A stretch of DNA of 64,000 nt from Ottelia alismoides (taxonomy: Eukaryota > Streptophyta > Magnoliopsida > Alismatales > Hydrocharitaceae), in NCBI GenBank assembly GCA_037367405.1, contig JAZKJV010000299.1:1-64000 (forward strand), written 5' to 3'. The notes under the pieces were generated by a model. It was not told where the DNA came from. It searched no databases and saw nothing but the letters and a program-made list of their open reading frames with translations. The position numbers were made by a program, and so were the translations under genes. Shown here one piece after another: positions 44,733-56,853 of this stretch (positions within the stretch are counted from its first letter, which is position 1; each line of letters opens with the position of its first letter).

Positions 44733-46050
44733 TGTCTTATCGGCTCGAAAGATATGCACATGTTATGGAAATCACGAATAGCCATGATGATGTAGCTATT
44801 CGACCCATGTCGGCTTAGTGCGTAAGGATATTATATGATTTTTGTTAGAGTATTAAGCTTAATTGTAAAGATAAATAATACTTTAAGGAGAAGCATGCCT
44901 CCTTAGAAACTCGGATAGAGTTTTGGGCAACCGTAAATAACCCGGTCGAGAGATTAATGCTGCTTTAGCTCACTGTGTGCTTTGTGCTTCTTTTGGCGTC
45001 TTAGTGATTTTTCCGCCATGGCGTCGAGTGGGTTTGCGCCTTGTGCTTTGTGCTGCGCTTTTGTTCTGTGTGTTCTCCTCCTGGCGATGAGGCCTACGGG
45101 CTCTATGTGATCTTCTTGAGATGTGTATTACTAACAGGGGGTGTGAGTTGTGACCCTAAGCAGCATTAAACTACAGTCCAAGCTCATCTTTCCTTACCGA
45201 CGAGACATCTAGGTACTTATAGGTGTTGGCCCCACGTATAAGTACCCGGATCCACCTTTGTGAGGAAAGACACCGAGTCTTATTAAATAAAAAGCCGTAA
45301 AACTATTTAATTTTTAACAATTGGCTAGGATCAAATGTGTTGAATCAAATCCCGCCCTTCTGTTGTGAACCCGATTGATAGAATGTGGACTTATAATATT
45401 TTTCTAGTGTTGTCCCACTCTCTTACAAGTTATAATTTACGTACAATGCATATTCATATGTGGATTGGAACTATAATTCAAGTTGTGACAAGTCTCTTTA
45501 CGTGGGATGGAAATTCTTTGCGAGTTGACATTTCTTAGTGGATAATGGTAACGGGGAAGTTGTTTATAGTTGTGGGTTCTCATAACTGTCTTGTTGTACC
45601 CTTGTTGTTTACCTTTCTCGTTGTTCTTTTATATCCGTATTGGGCGCTTTACTCATAAACCTATTGCGTGAATTCGACAGGTTTACAGGAGAAGCAGCCG
45701 CAACAGTAAGCGGCTATAGTTGCAGTGCTCTTTTGTGGTACAATGTGATCCTTCTCTTTGAGTTTTTGTACATGTAGTTGTTTTTGAGAGACAAGATGAT
45801 GTATCCATACATGTAGCTACATTTCTACGGTATTGTATAATCTTTTTGTGGACATGATGCATGAATGGAATGAAAATGAAAAGGAATACAGTGTTTCTTT
45901 CTTTACTTTTCTCCTGCAAGTTTGGTATAGCTTGGTATTTCGAATGTAGAATCGTATGTGTGGATGTGTATTTGCTGAGTATCTGGATCGCTGGGGAGGG
46001 ATGTCACAGGATGGTGAATATCTGAATCATCCATGTAGCAGTAGCATCGT

Positions 46051-46488
46051 CATTACAACAAAATTGGCTGTAGATGATGCTTTTATCAAAATATATCACT
46101 AAATAATCCGATGTTAAATATATAATGACGGTATTATTCATTGTGTTTTTTTTACACTTGAAACTAATGATGAATATAATATCCATTGTTATAACATTAA
46201 TGACGGTACATATAACAACACTTATCTATTGTTATTTTCCAATAATTAAAAAAAATGATTAATCATCGTTAAATTTTGAATAAAAAATTTAACGGTGATT
46301 AGTTAGAATTTTGAAAAATTACAACTGATAAACGCCGTTTTATGAAACATCATAAATGATATAGCAATTGATATTATATTTGTCGTTGATTTTAAATATG
46401 AAAAAAATTCACAATATCATCATTATATCTTTAACAACGGATGATTTAGTGACGGATTTTGAAAAAAAAACAAAATATTTTTTTAGTG
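46051..46488. mobile_element. CACTA-type non-autonomous element
   Basis: The insert is 438 bp with CGT on both sides (46048-46050 and 46489-46491), a 3-bp duplication as made by CACTA transposases. The left end CATTACAACAAAATTGGC is one or two changes from the common CACTACAAGAAAA end, and the right end reads TTTTTTTAGTG. An inner inverted repeat, CACTAAATAATCCGATGTTA at 46097 against the reverse complement of 46432-46451, extends the pairing. No coding capacity. Confidence 0.82.
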
Positions 46489-48079
46489 CGTGTTGACGTT
46501 ATCACTTCAAATTTGCGCTGAATGTATGCACATGAAAATACCAATCCATAATTACCTGGTTGATTAGACCTACAACATATGCATACATATCGTATAGGTT
46601 CATGCAGGTCGCTCCATCTTACGTCCTAAACCATTATTTTTTAAATTTCAGCATTTTATGAAGTAATTTGAAATGTTTGTCGACATTATAAATATTTCAA
46701 AAAGAGAACCAATCACTAGCCAATAATGCTATGTGAGTGGAATAGTCAAGAATAACATTTTAATCGCCTACCCTAATCCGTAAAGAAAAAAGTGTCAATT
46801 AATTGACATAAAATGATTCCCATAATGATTAATCACATGTTTATCTTGGATTTGTTCATCTTAGAATCTTCCGTTAAACAAACAATTGATCGGTCCTTCT
46901 CATCTTTATCCTTCAAATCAATGTTTTTGAATCGAATTGGAGGTGGGAAATTTTCTCGAAAAGGTCGGATCCCGTTGGACTACAAAGTTAAATCAATTCA
47001 AACGGATAATAGCACACCATTTTTTAAAATCGAGTTAAGTGGAACCGGTGAAGAAAAAGTGGTTGAATCGGTCGATCCGGTCGGAATAAATAACAAATGT
47101 GTAAAATACACATTTAACTATCATTGCAACAATTGATAGAGCTAATAAAAAATAACATAAATATATTACAAAAATCAATAAACAGATTGCAAAGTTATAA
47201 ATTTGAAAGTGTGTATGTTAGCATGCAAAACTTATTTTTTTAAATATTATGTATCTGTATGTATAAACATTTGCATCTAAATACATACATGTACATACAC
47301 AACCAGATAGATATAAACAAACTCATGCGAATAAACAAAATATATAAAGATAATTACATAATATATGTTGTATCCATACATATACATATATGATTTACAT
47401 ACTTTTACATATAGCTATTAAAACTGCATATATAACGTTAATATTTGACATTACGTATACATATTTTAAATTATGCATCATTAGATATTATACATATCCT
47501 ATATTTAAACTAAATATTGCCTAGTTTATAATAGAATAACAATGTTTAGGATCAATTCATAATTATAGATTGTTGTGGTTGAATTGACTAGCATGTGGTG
47601 AGAGGTAAATCAAAGGTCATGGATTCAACATCAACAAAAGCGATATTTTTGGATAAAATCAAATTAGAAACAAAATCTGGATACCCAATTGAACCGGTAA
47701 TGGGACCCAAAAGGTCCTAAACTGAACCAACCCATAAAACCCGGATAACCTGGCCGTTCAAATCTGATCAATCACGAACGTTTATTTTCATTTCTTTCTT
47801 AGAAGAAGATAAAGTAACGATTACATGATACATGAAGTATTCGAATTCTTAGCCAAAGATTGTTTCTACTACATGGAAAATAAAAAATTCCTATTAATTA
47901 ATGATCTTTTTGATCCATTCACCTTGATATAACATCGTAAAGCATAGTTGACACATGCCTCTATGAATATGTTCTTCCCTAGCACTCATCTATATGTTCG
48001 TCTTGGGTTTAGGTCTCCGATCCATTATTAAGGAAACTGACTCTAACAACTTGTTGGATCCTCTGATGCTTGAGAAATT
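46489..48079. other. Unassigned AT-rich stretch
   Basis: About 1.6 kb without a recognised gene. A 107-codon open frame at 46813-47136 (+) has no known motif, and part of it overlaps GGAACCGG/CGGTCGATCCGGTCGG-type sequence common in plant repeats. AACCGG-like runs recur near 47690-47755. I do not call a gene. Confidence 0.5.
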
Positions 48080-49460
48080 GTATTATCTTCTTCCTAGCAT
48101 CAAACAAAGTTGTTTATGTGGCAACATGCAATCAAAGTTGTGAGTGATAATTATTGTAAATTTCCTTTTGCAATGCAGAAGGTCTTCCATATCAAGCACA
48201 ATATTATGGAAAATAACAGCTTGCACCATGGTAAGGAGCAAGGAACGTCTTCGTGTTCATGTAATCACAATCTACAACGAATTGACGATCCTAGAGGTAG
48301 ATGAAAATCACCATTTTCTTACGACCATATCAAAACCTTCATATCTCTTATGGATATCTCCCAATAAACACTTATATATATATGTGAATTTATAGTCAAA
48401 ATCAGTAATGGCATTTCAAGTATAATATTTTGCAATATTTTCACAATGCCAGGATCAAAAAGAGTATTTTTCAACAGTTTTTGATTTAATAGCATCAGGA
48501 AAAGGCATATGTAAATCAAAAGAAATTGTATTCATGATGTAGTTTGCGAGGTAATGTAGAGCTTCTTGATAGATTCATCCTACTCCCTTGATTACTTAGA
48601 GGTTCCCTCTCCTTCGGAATAGTCAAGGATTGAGTATGTAGAGTCGGACGCGATTTTAACTGAATTATAGTGTTTCTTTGGTGATCCAACTCACAACACA
48701 TCAATGTTGGTGGCAAGCACAAAGTCGTATATCCACCTCTTTGTAGCAAAGAGCCAGATTCAGAAGCAGTTAAGCCTGATTTGTCAGATGATTCATCGTT
48801 GCCAGAACTGAAGCCGATTCATTCTATGCCACTTTGAATATAAATTGGTGACTATTGCGAAACTTGGAAGCATATGGATCATTAAAATTTGTCATGACAT
48901 GTGTTCCATCTATCACACCGATGACATCCTGTAACTTCTAAAAAGGTTGTCGCATTAATTAAAGCTGAAAGGTGCTCGAATGGAGTAACGTGAAGTCGGC
49001 ATCTTTACCTTAAAGTAGGGATGAAAATCGCAATTTGTTATTATACTGATGCCCGGTGTTGGGATGTCATGGATAGATACAATAATCATCTTTTTCATAA
49101 CGAGGCGATTCTTATCATCACATCTATTAAATGAGTCCATCACGTATGGTATCACCAGAATGCTGAAAGTACTGTGCTAGTACACAATTCTTCGCATCAT
49201 GTCTTATATGATATATAATTATATACACAATGACATCTATTTTTAATTCCTTAAAAAGTTGGCATTAAAGGAGCAACAAACTATGAGTATAATATGAACA
49301 TTTCATAGGCGCATTCCACACAGTCGTTCATCGTGTCTCTTATCCAAACATGTTCCAGATGTATTGCAGTTTGCTATAGTTGTATCGATTCTCGTGTAAC
49401 TCTTGCTCTGATGCCATTAACATATGTAGACATTGCATATTCATCACAATCAAATCCTGT
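48080..49460 (-). pseudogene. PIF/Harbinger transposase (DDE_4) remnant
   Basis: Read on the minus strand across frames, it has the ordered landmarks of plant PIF/Harbinger transposase. Near 49160-49180 comes FQHSGDTI (family RFQHSGETI). Near 49005-49030 comes CDFHPYFK (family FYPYFK). Near 48895-48930 comes DVIGVIDGTHV (family DCIGAIDGTHV), which holds the first catalytic Asp. Near 48150-48260 comes TFLAPYHGASCYFP with downstream GRPSALQKEIYN (family GFLAPYRGVRYHL and KELFNxRHS). A short insertion separates HPYFK from the DVIG block. Stops are frequent. Element ends were not found. Confidence 0.8.
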
Positions 49461-50005
49461 CTAATTTGACTCGAATGTCAAATCCAGAATCATATAGTCC
49501 AATCAAATAATTTAAAAGCATGGGAATATACAATTATACAACTAAGAAAATAAACCTCGGTAAATAAGAGAAGGAAATGAGTGTTCAGAGCATTGCAAAG
49601 TGAAAATGGAGAAAAGAGTCTTAGAAGCAATACAAATCGATGACGAATGAAACAAAGCTAACAAACGAAAGTGGAGAAATTAGTTCAGATGTAATACGAA
49701 CCTACGACGAATCAGATAAAGCTACTTAATGATATCAGAGTGAAATTCACAAAAATATTATCTGTAATTATTATCTGCCAAATTTAAAAAACCTAACATT
49801 GCAACAATTACACCTAGGTACCATAGCAACCCCCTCATTCTCATGATTTGCTTTTTCGATGAATCAAAGTCTCATATCTTTTATTTTTTTTTCATTTAAT
49901 CTAAAATCCTCTTTAAAACATAGGTAAATAAGCAAACACTCAATCTTTATATAAAAATATAAAAAGAAAAATTATCAAGTTTATGCTATAATAAAAAATA
50001 AAAGG
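49461..50005. other. Unassigned AT-rich stretch
   Basis: No open frame, repeat or RNA gene recognised between the transposase remnant and the inverted-repeat element. It may hold the 5' part of the transposase element. Confidence 0.5.
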
Positions 50006-51073
50006 TTATCATTTGTACTCTCCTTAGATATTGCAATATAAGTTATTCCCTTCCCTTTTTTGGAATATCATGCCACTGATTTCTTCCACAATAATCACTT
50101 GTGCCCCTCGGGTTAGTTGTAACAAATGTTAACTTAAGGATATAATGATAATTAGATAAAGTTGACGGTAAAAATGTCTTTTTCTTCTCATTTTCTTCTA
50201 CTTCCTTTCATTCATCCTCCCTCCTCCTCCCGTTCTCCTTTAGCGTTTCATCCTCCTCCTCTGATAACCTCCTCCTCGACCATCCCACTCCAGCCCCTTC
50301 TCATCCGCCCCTCCCCCTCCAGCCCCCACCCCCTTCCACCCCCTCCTCCTCCTCCGACCCTCACCTCCAGCCCCTGCTCCTCCACCCCTCCCCCTATAAC
50401 CCCTTCTCCTTAGCCTCTCCGCCTCCAGCCCATCCACCTCCTCCACCTCTCCCCCTTCAACCCTTCCTCCTCCTCCGACCACATTTAGACCATTCTCCTC
50501 GGTCCCTCCTCCTCTATCCCTCCATCTCCAGCTCCTTCTCCTCTGCCCTCTCACTTCAGTCCCTTCTCCTTCGCCCCTCTCCTCTTTCCCCTCCTCCTCC
50601 AGCCTTTTCTCCCCCGCCCCTCCCCCTCCTATGACGATGGACAACTCGAGCTTGCAAAGCTCAACTTGATGCTACCGGGAGGGCATGGACAGGGGATGAT
50701 GAGCTCATCATAGGATGGAGGATTGATGTGTTCTCCAACCATAATATTGGCTAGAGCGAGGAGGTTCTGGAGGAAGAAGCAAAAATGAGGGGAAAGAAGG
50801 TGCGGTGATTGTTGGTTCTTGGATTAGATTAGGTTTGAGTAGTAGCAGATGCAAGGTGTTGAAGAAAGGTAGAAGAAGAAGTATATGACAATTATGCCCC
50901 TCTAAACCACACCATGATTTGAATAAAATCATTGTTTAGTTCAATTCTTAACGACCAGACTAACGGAAGGGCACAAGTGATAACAGAGCAAGAAGTCAGG
51001 CGCCTAACTGATATTCCAAAAAAAGGGAGGGCATAACTGATATTGCAATATCTAAGGAGGGAACAAATGATAA
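50006..51073. mobile_element. Inverted-repeat element A, no transposase
   Basis: The 1068-bp element begins TTATCATTTGT and ends with the reverse complement. The terminal inverted repeats extend at least 120 bases with small gaps: left 50006-50130, right about 50950-51073. Shared blocks are CCTTAGATATTGCAATAT, CCCTTTTTTGGAATATCA and ATCACTTGTGCCC. The core has a pyrimidine-rich part (50200-50640, CTCCTCC units), giving spurious proline-rich frames, and a purine-rich part. No transposase is visible. No target duplication could be fixed. Long inverted repeats suggest a Mutator-like non-autonomous element, but this is a guess. Confidence 0.7.
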
Positions 51074-51554
51074 AAATCGAAAAGTAATAAAGGAAGAAAA
51101 AGAAAGAAAAAAGATCATGAAGCATGTAAATATGTAAATATGTGAAGATTGATGGGAAATCCACAATAAATATTTGCAAGTTATACTTATATATTACCTT
51201 GACCCAGATAATGAGTTAGACTGATTTAATAGATATATCAACAAGTAGGTAGAGACAAAGTAATACAAATAAAAAACCAAAAAATAACTGATGGTATAAA
51301 ACTTCGAACAATTGTTCAAAATTCTCATTTAATTATCTTTCAATATTTTATCTTCATTGTGTAGATAAAAATATGTATTAAAATATATTATACTACATAG
51401 GACCAAATTAAGAAAGAAAACAAAACCCTAATTCCTATTATTGGTAACTTTCCAGACTCATATCTTAAAGTTGTGGGTTTCGGATTTACGACGTAGTTAT
51501 ACAATTCTATTCTACATAGACCTAATTTAAAATTCTTCATTAGAATTTAGGATT
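51074..51554. other. Unassigned AT-rich spacer between elements A and B
   Basis: About 480 bases, AT-rich, nothing recognised. Confidence 0.5.
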
Positions 51555-52906
51555 TTATTAGTTGTGTCCTCTTGAGACATCTCAATATCAATTATGACCC
51601 TCCCTTTTTTGGAATATCAATTGTGCCCCTTACTTCTTGCATCGTTATCACTTGTGCCTTTACGTTAAGTTCACCGTCAATAAGTTGAAATAAACCATTG
51701 TTTGGTTAACAAGGGCATAAATGTCAAAACCGACCCTCTCATTCCTCCTTTACCCAATGCACCCCCTCCTTCTCTTCTTCCCAAGTCAAGTAGCAGATCC
51801 AATCTCCACCACCTCCTTCTCTACTTCTCAAGTCAAATTTGACCCCTCCTCCTACGACCCCTCCCTCCCTAGTCGCCTCCTCTTCTATCCCACATCCTTC
51901 GGTCATGCCCACCTCCACTCCCACCTCCTCCGACCCTCATCTTCTATAGCCCCCTCCGCCTCTATCACCCACCTCCTCTGACCTCCTCTTCCTTTGCCTC
52001 GAGCCCTCCAAACACCTCCGCCACTGCCTCCATCCCCCTCTAACCTTTTCCTATGTCCTTCGATGGCTCAAATGATGAGGGTGATGAGGGTAACATGGGA
52101 TGCTCATAGGGTTCATGTAGCTTCTTGTCTGATTAGTGACGGTAAAGCTTGTATGGGCAAGGGGATAAAAGTTGATTGTTCCCCACGAAGTTATTCTCTG
52201 ACAAAGAAGAAAAACAACCACTTGATTCAAAGAAGGCCTTTGACCTATACATAGTTGTAACTTTGGTGGTGGTGGGGGGGGGGGGGGGGGGGATAGGTGG
52301 AAGGAAGCAACTTGGTGTGTATTTTTTGTTTCCCTCTAATTGTAGATCCTGGAACAAGAACCATGCCATCTTCTTATTAATATTATATCCCTCCCCCAAT
52401 TCTTCGATGAGTAAATAGGAATAGTGGATGCGCTCATTCCAATTGTTTAGGCTCATGAACCTGTGACATGGCTGTGAGATTCTCCTCCATGTGCTCTCAT
52501 AGTGCGGAAGAATTGCGACGAACGATGAAGCATGGAGATGTTGTTGTCTGACAGGTTGGACCCGAGAAATTCTGGGTGTTCTTCCTTGAATCTTCAGTAG
52601 TAGGTTGGGGGTGAAGGCTCAACCACTTGTATGGTCAAAGGCAAAGGGGGTGGAAGAGGAGGTAGGAGGAGGAGGAGGAGGAAGATGGAGGAGAGGAAGA
52701 AGATAAAGAGAAGAGTAATGACCAATCTACCCTAGAGATTATTAGAAAGTACCTTTATATCCAAAAATTAACATCTGTTTGGGATGTAAGTGGACGCCAA
52801 CTAACCTGAGGGGCATGTGCAATAAAACTAGAAGAAATAAGGGGCAGAACTGATATTCCAAAAAAGAGAGGGGCATAACTGATTGTGCAATATCTCAGGA
52901 GGGCAT
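51555..52906. mobile_element. Inverted-repeat element B, related to A
   Basis: About 1.35 kb. The left end (from TTATTAGTTGTG) and the reverse of the right end share CCCTTTTTTGGAATATCAATT-like and TGCCCCTTA blocks with each other and with element A. The core again has a pyrimidine-rich part (51720-52060), a 19-base G run at 52274-52292 and a GGA-rich part (52640-52710). The right inverted repeat lacks its last ~9 bases because an Athila-type LTR starts at 52907. No transposase is visible. Confidence 0.68.
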
Positions 52907-54843
52907 TGAAAAGCCCTTAATTACCTTTAGTTAATAATATCATTTTTTGTTGTAGTCGAACAATTAAGAATCAATAAAAAATCATTTAGTTAATATTCAA
53001 TTAATGTATGAAGAGAACCAATTTTTTTCTTGGGAAAGCCCAAAGTCGAACACAGGGAGGCTTCTTTATCATTAAGTTAATTTCTAGAGCATTTAGTAAT
53101 TAGGTTTTTAATGAAGTATTTTTTATTTTTATGTGCAATTAAAAAGTGATGCAAAAATGGCTAAGTCCAGGGGCTAATTTACAAATTTTCAGTGAAATTA
53201 AGTCCAAACTCTCCGAAACTAGGCCATAATGTTAAACTATGGAAAAATAAATTACTGTGAATTTTAGGTATTTGTCTAATGCAAAATGAATTTTTCATGA
53301 ATTAAATAATGTAATATTGATGATTCTATATATATGTATATTAATTTTAATAAATACTAAACATTAAATATTTATAGAGACAAAATTATCTTAAACAACT
53401 CCAAACTAGAGGAATCCAAAGCACCTTTTAAACTCTAAAGAAGTTAAGTGGTTTAACAACTAAAATTAAATTACAAAAATCACGAATCAATTTATTCAGA
53501 GCAATCGATGCATGCAAATGAGATGAATTTTGAGCATATTACTGAGAACACTTAATTCTACCAAATATGTTTTTGGGAATTTTCAAGCAATGGTGAATTT
53601 AATAGCAATTACAAGGCAGAAATTGGGCAAAAATGTAGTTTTACACCATTTTAATACTTATAAATCAATACAATCTCATGGAAATACATTCAAATAACTA
53701 GAATCTATAGAGTTATGTGTTCTGCACATACAATTTTTGAAATTAAAATTCAATGAAACGTAATGTTCCAAATAGATAAGCAAGGCTAAGGGTCTAGATA
53801 TAAATGAGAAAACTGAAATGAATTCAATATTTAATGTGGATTGGGACTCAAATACGATTACATATTCTTGTTATTGGGAATTATGCAAAAACACTAGGGT
53901 GACATGCGATGTGCACGTGGGGAGGACTAATTGACGATTTCAGGAGGTGGCGAGGGTATGCAAACAATTCCCCTCATGCCCACATGTGTTTAGCATGAGT
54001 TGCTGAGTCTTGAATGGAGCCTTGGGACTACAGCTCCACGTGTTGACTATTGCTGGTTCGGCTCAACATAAGCGTATGGTTGGGATGGAGGCTCGGAGTG
54101 GCGTGCGTGAAGCAACCAAGGCCACCCGATGAAGATCGGGAGGTAGGTACTCCTCTCTCCTTCTTCTTCAGATGCTAATCATATCTTCTGAAGCAGGGCG
54201 GAGCTTGGTGGCTGATGCTTCATGAAAAGATGGCTGGAGGCAAGGGCATAACGGCTGAGGTGGGGTGGAGGGGTTGTGCTTCTCTACTGATGAAGTCTGT
54301 CGTGGTTAGATGGAGCTCATGGAGCTCCATTGATCTTGAGGGTGATGTCGCGGAGTGGAAAGGCCAAGGGTGCGGTGTTGGGAGCTCAGTCGACACATGA
54401 GCGATTATGAAGCCTACTACTTGGAGATGAAGCTATGCCATACTCATGAAGTGAGCTTCGAAGGAGCTCTAGTTTTGGAGCTCCTGCAGGGTTAATAACG
54501 CAACTAGCAACAAAATGAAATGGAGGTAGATGGGGACCTGTATCATCGTGGAGAAGGTGTAGGTCCTAAAGCGCAAGCTCTTGAAGAGCTTGAGGTGGTT
54601 TGAGTGTAGGGATCTGACGGAGGGAAAGAGGGTGGTCGATCAGAATCAAGAAGAGGGACTAATATGTGGGTTCTAGTTGGAGTCTCAAAGAAGATGAAAT
54701 AATGGGAAGGAGGATTGTAGCATAATATAGAAGCAATCAAGAAGAAGAAGATAGCGAGAAGAGGAAAAAAAGGAGTTACCTGGGTTTGGGTGGGGGTTAG
54801 TGCTTGGGGAGTCGGTTGGAGAAGAGGCTCGGCCGTGGTCGTT
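52907..54843 (-). repeat. Athila-type 3' LTR, distal part
   Basis: On the minus strand this is the 3' part of an LTR whose 5' part is at 60601-62229. It aligns with 21474-23620 (ends TTTTCA at 52907; shared TGGGAAAGCCCAAAGTCGAA and GGAGGC block near 53030; CAGGTA donor-like site at 54777-54782). The outer flank is the inverted repeat of element B; GGCAT (52902-52906) is the candidate duplication. Together the two parts give about 3.57 kb, in line with the other LTRs (3.53-3.78 kb). Confidence 0.82.
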
Positions 54844-56245
54844 ATTAGACATGCGAGCCCAAGGCGAGCCATTTTGCAATAAATGTTATTGCAAATATCA
54901 TTCTTTGATCTGAAATGAAGAATAATTAATTTGCATAATAGGTCCCTTAGTACAATTATGGTTACGTACCGTAGCCATCTTAATGATCATACATCGGTTG
55001 ATTCAATTGTTAAATCATAGAGGTTGGTGCTTGGATGAATATCTGAAGAGTTAGATTGAGGATTCATCAAGCACCGTCAAATGATTATTAAGAGATGATC
55101 ACCAGCCTGAGTAGGAGATGGCAATCCTTTCTCTTATGGCTAATATCTGACCGACTTCTTGATGCAAGTCCTTTGCATAGGAATAGAGATTCAGAGGTGT
55201 TAGATTAGTTAGGTCAAAGAGTTTACTTAACGAGATCTAGATAACCAAAGACTTATGTCGTATGCTATCACGATATAGGCACACATCCTCCGACCGGAGA
55301 CAGAGGTGTTGCTATATGTCCGAGTACGTACATTTGGTAGACCGATAGGTTGATAGCCAAATCAAGGTCTATAAGCTAGCGTGCTGGTGTGCATACAAGG
55401 GCATATGAGTAATACGATCTCTCAAAGGGATCATACAAGTTAATTTACTGAATCGGAAGACAAGAGCTCCCTCATGAGATATTGGGAATCAAATTCCGTG
55501 CACAATCATCTTACTTTGGAAGCTTGACTGAATTTGTAGGTTTGATATATACTTTTGGAAAGTATATGATCGATACCGACTCCCAATGATCGAATGAGAA
55601 ACTTAGTGATTAAACCGTGAAGGAGACAATCTAAATAGATCTAAACTTCAGGTTTGTTTTGAGTCTTCCCGTATGCAGGATGTACATGTATTAGGAATAT
55701 GTGAGGCTAATGTGATCATAAATGATTGTATAACCATGATGCTTCCATTCCGAGGGAGTGATGAAACATGTCTGGATTTTAGTGACTCCTCTCAATAGAG
55801 AATTAATCTAATCTTAGTCCAAATGTTGGACATTGATCTGAATGTCATTCAGATGCAATGAGAATATTAGATTACGGTTTTGATTTAGTCGAACATCTAT
55901 GGGAGATCCTCGAGATCTGGATTTGAGATGTGATCTCAATATCCAAGTCACTATACATGGAATAAACAATTGCCTTGTCCTTATCTCCCAGTATCCGCAG
56001 AGAAAGCGCATAATCCTTGAAAGAGTTCAAGGATAATTTCACTATTGATATATGTATCCAAGCATTGAGAAAATTGATAATAAAATATAATTTAATTATC
56101 ATGAATTATATAAATTTGATTCATATTATAAGGAGAGTTATTTAATATAACTAAATGAGATTTAATTATCAAAGATGTTAATAATGTGAATGTGATTCAT
56201 ATTATTTGGGCACATGAGAATAGAGATCCAAGATGATTAAATGTG

Positions 56246-56295
56246 ATTTAATTATCATGGATATGAATAAATTTAATTATCATGGATATGAATAA
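56246..56295 (+). repeat. Two perfect copies of a 25-bp unit
   Basis: The 25-base unit starting ATTTAATTATCATGG is repeated exactly at 56246-56270 and 56271-56295. Diverged versions begin near 56091 and 56160, so the block has grown by repeated duplication within the LTR. Confidence 0.9.
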
Positions 56296-56846
56296 TGTGG
56301 ATAGCACTATCCACATAATTCATATATATCATAAATGTGATTTATAATATATAAGAAAGAGCTGTTTGTAAATATCATTTACGAATTAAGTGTTGATGTG
56401 AATTGGATTCACATTGGACAATTAAGTGAAAATATAATTTACATTTTATTTTGGATCGTGAATGTGATTTATAAATTTCCAATGACATGATTGCAATGTT
56501 CACAAAAAATTAGATTTATTTTTATGAGATAATTTACAATAAATGTTGTTGTAAATAATTGGAGATTTATGAGATAATGTAAACTCATGAAGTTGGAAGA
56601 AGATTGCAACCAACTACCTAAAGGCGATGGACGGCCACCAACTCCTTGTTGGAATGGGTGGTCGTCCAACCCCCTTTATGACAGGAGGTTGATCTCCTTC
56701 CCAATTATCTCTAAGGATAATTGATTTAATTTGAAATTAATTATTCTAATTATTGTTATGTTTTTACAACAAAATCATGGCTATTGAAAGGAACACAAAT
56801 CAATCTCATCCATTGATTTTGTGTTATCCTTGGACTCCCAAAATAC

Positions 56847-56853
56847 TATATAA
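56847..56853 (+). promoter_or_regulatory. TATA box of the Copia LTR
   Basis: TATATAA followed by GAAGAGG and, about 50 bases on, CT-rich leader sequence. This places the start of R roughly 560 bases before the LTR end. Confidence 0.6.

Larger units (their letters stand above)
42579..46008 (+). repeat. Third LTR of the array, complete
   Basis: A 3430-bp LTR, TGTAAAACCCCG to GTCACA, nearly identical to the second LTR. The next seven bases (GGATGGT, 46009-46015) also match what follows the other two LTRs, that is the spacer plus the first bases of the primer site, before homology stops. The downstream TATATAA seen in copies 1 and 2 reads TACATAA here (43625). Confidence 0.92.

Noticed and set aside
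32538..46008. Tandem 5.1-kb units as a satellite or gene cluster
   Set aside because: The unit is LTR plus primer site plus gag, so it is a retroelement array.
46813..47136. 107-codon open frame as a possible gene
   Set aside because: No motif, no neighbouring gene structure, and repeat-like AACCGG text inside it. Too weak to call.
50162..50644. Proline-rich or Gly/Glu-rich frames on both strands
   Set aside because: CTCCTCC-type repeat in the core of an inverted-repeat element.
52274..52292. G run as a regulatory quadruplex
   Set aside because: A single uninterrupted run whose length may be a sequencing artefact; no spaced G-tracts support a structure.
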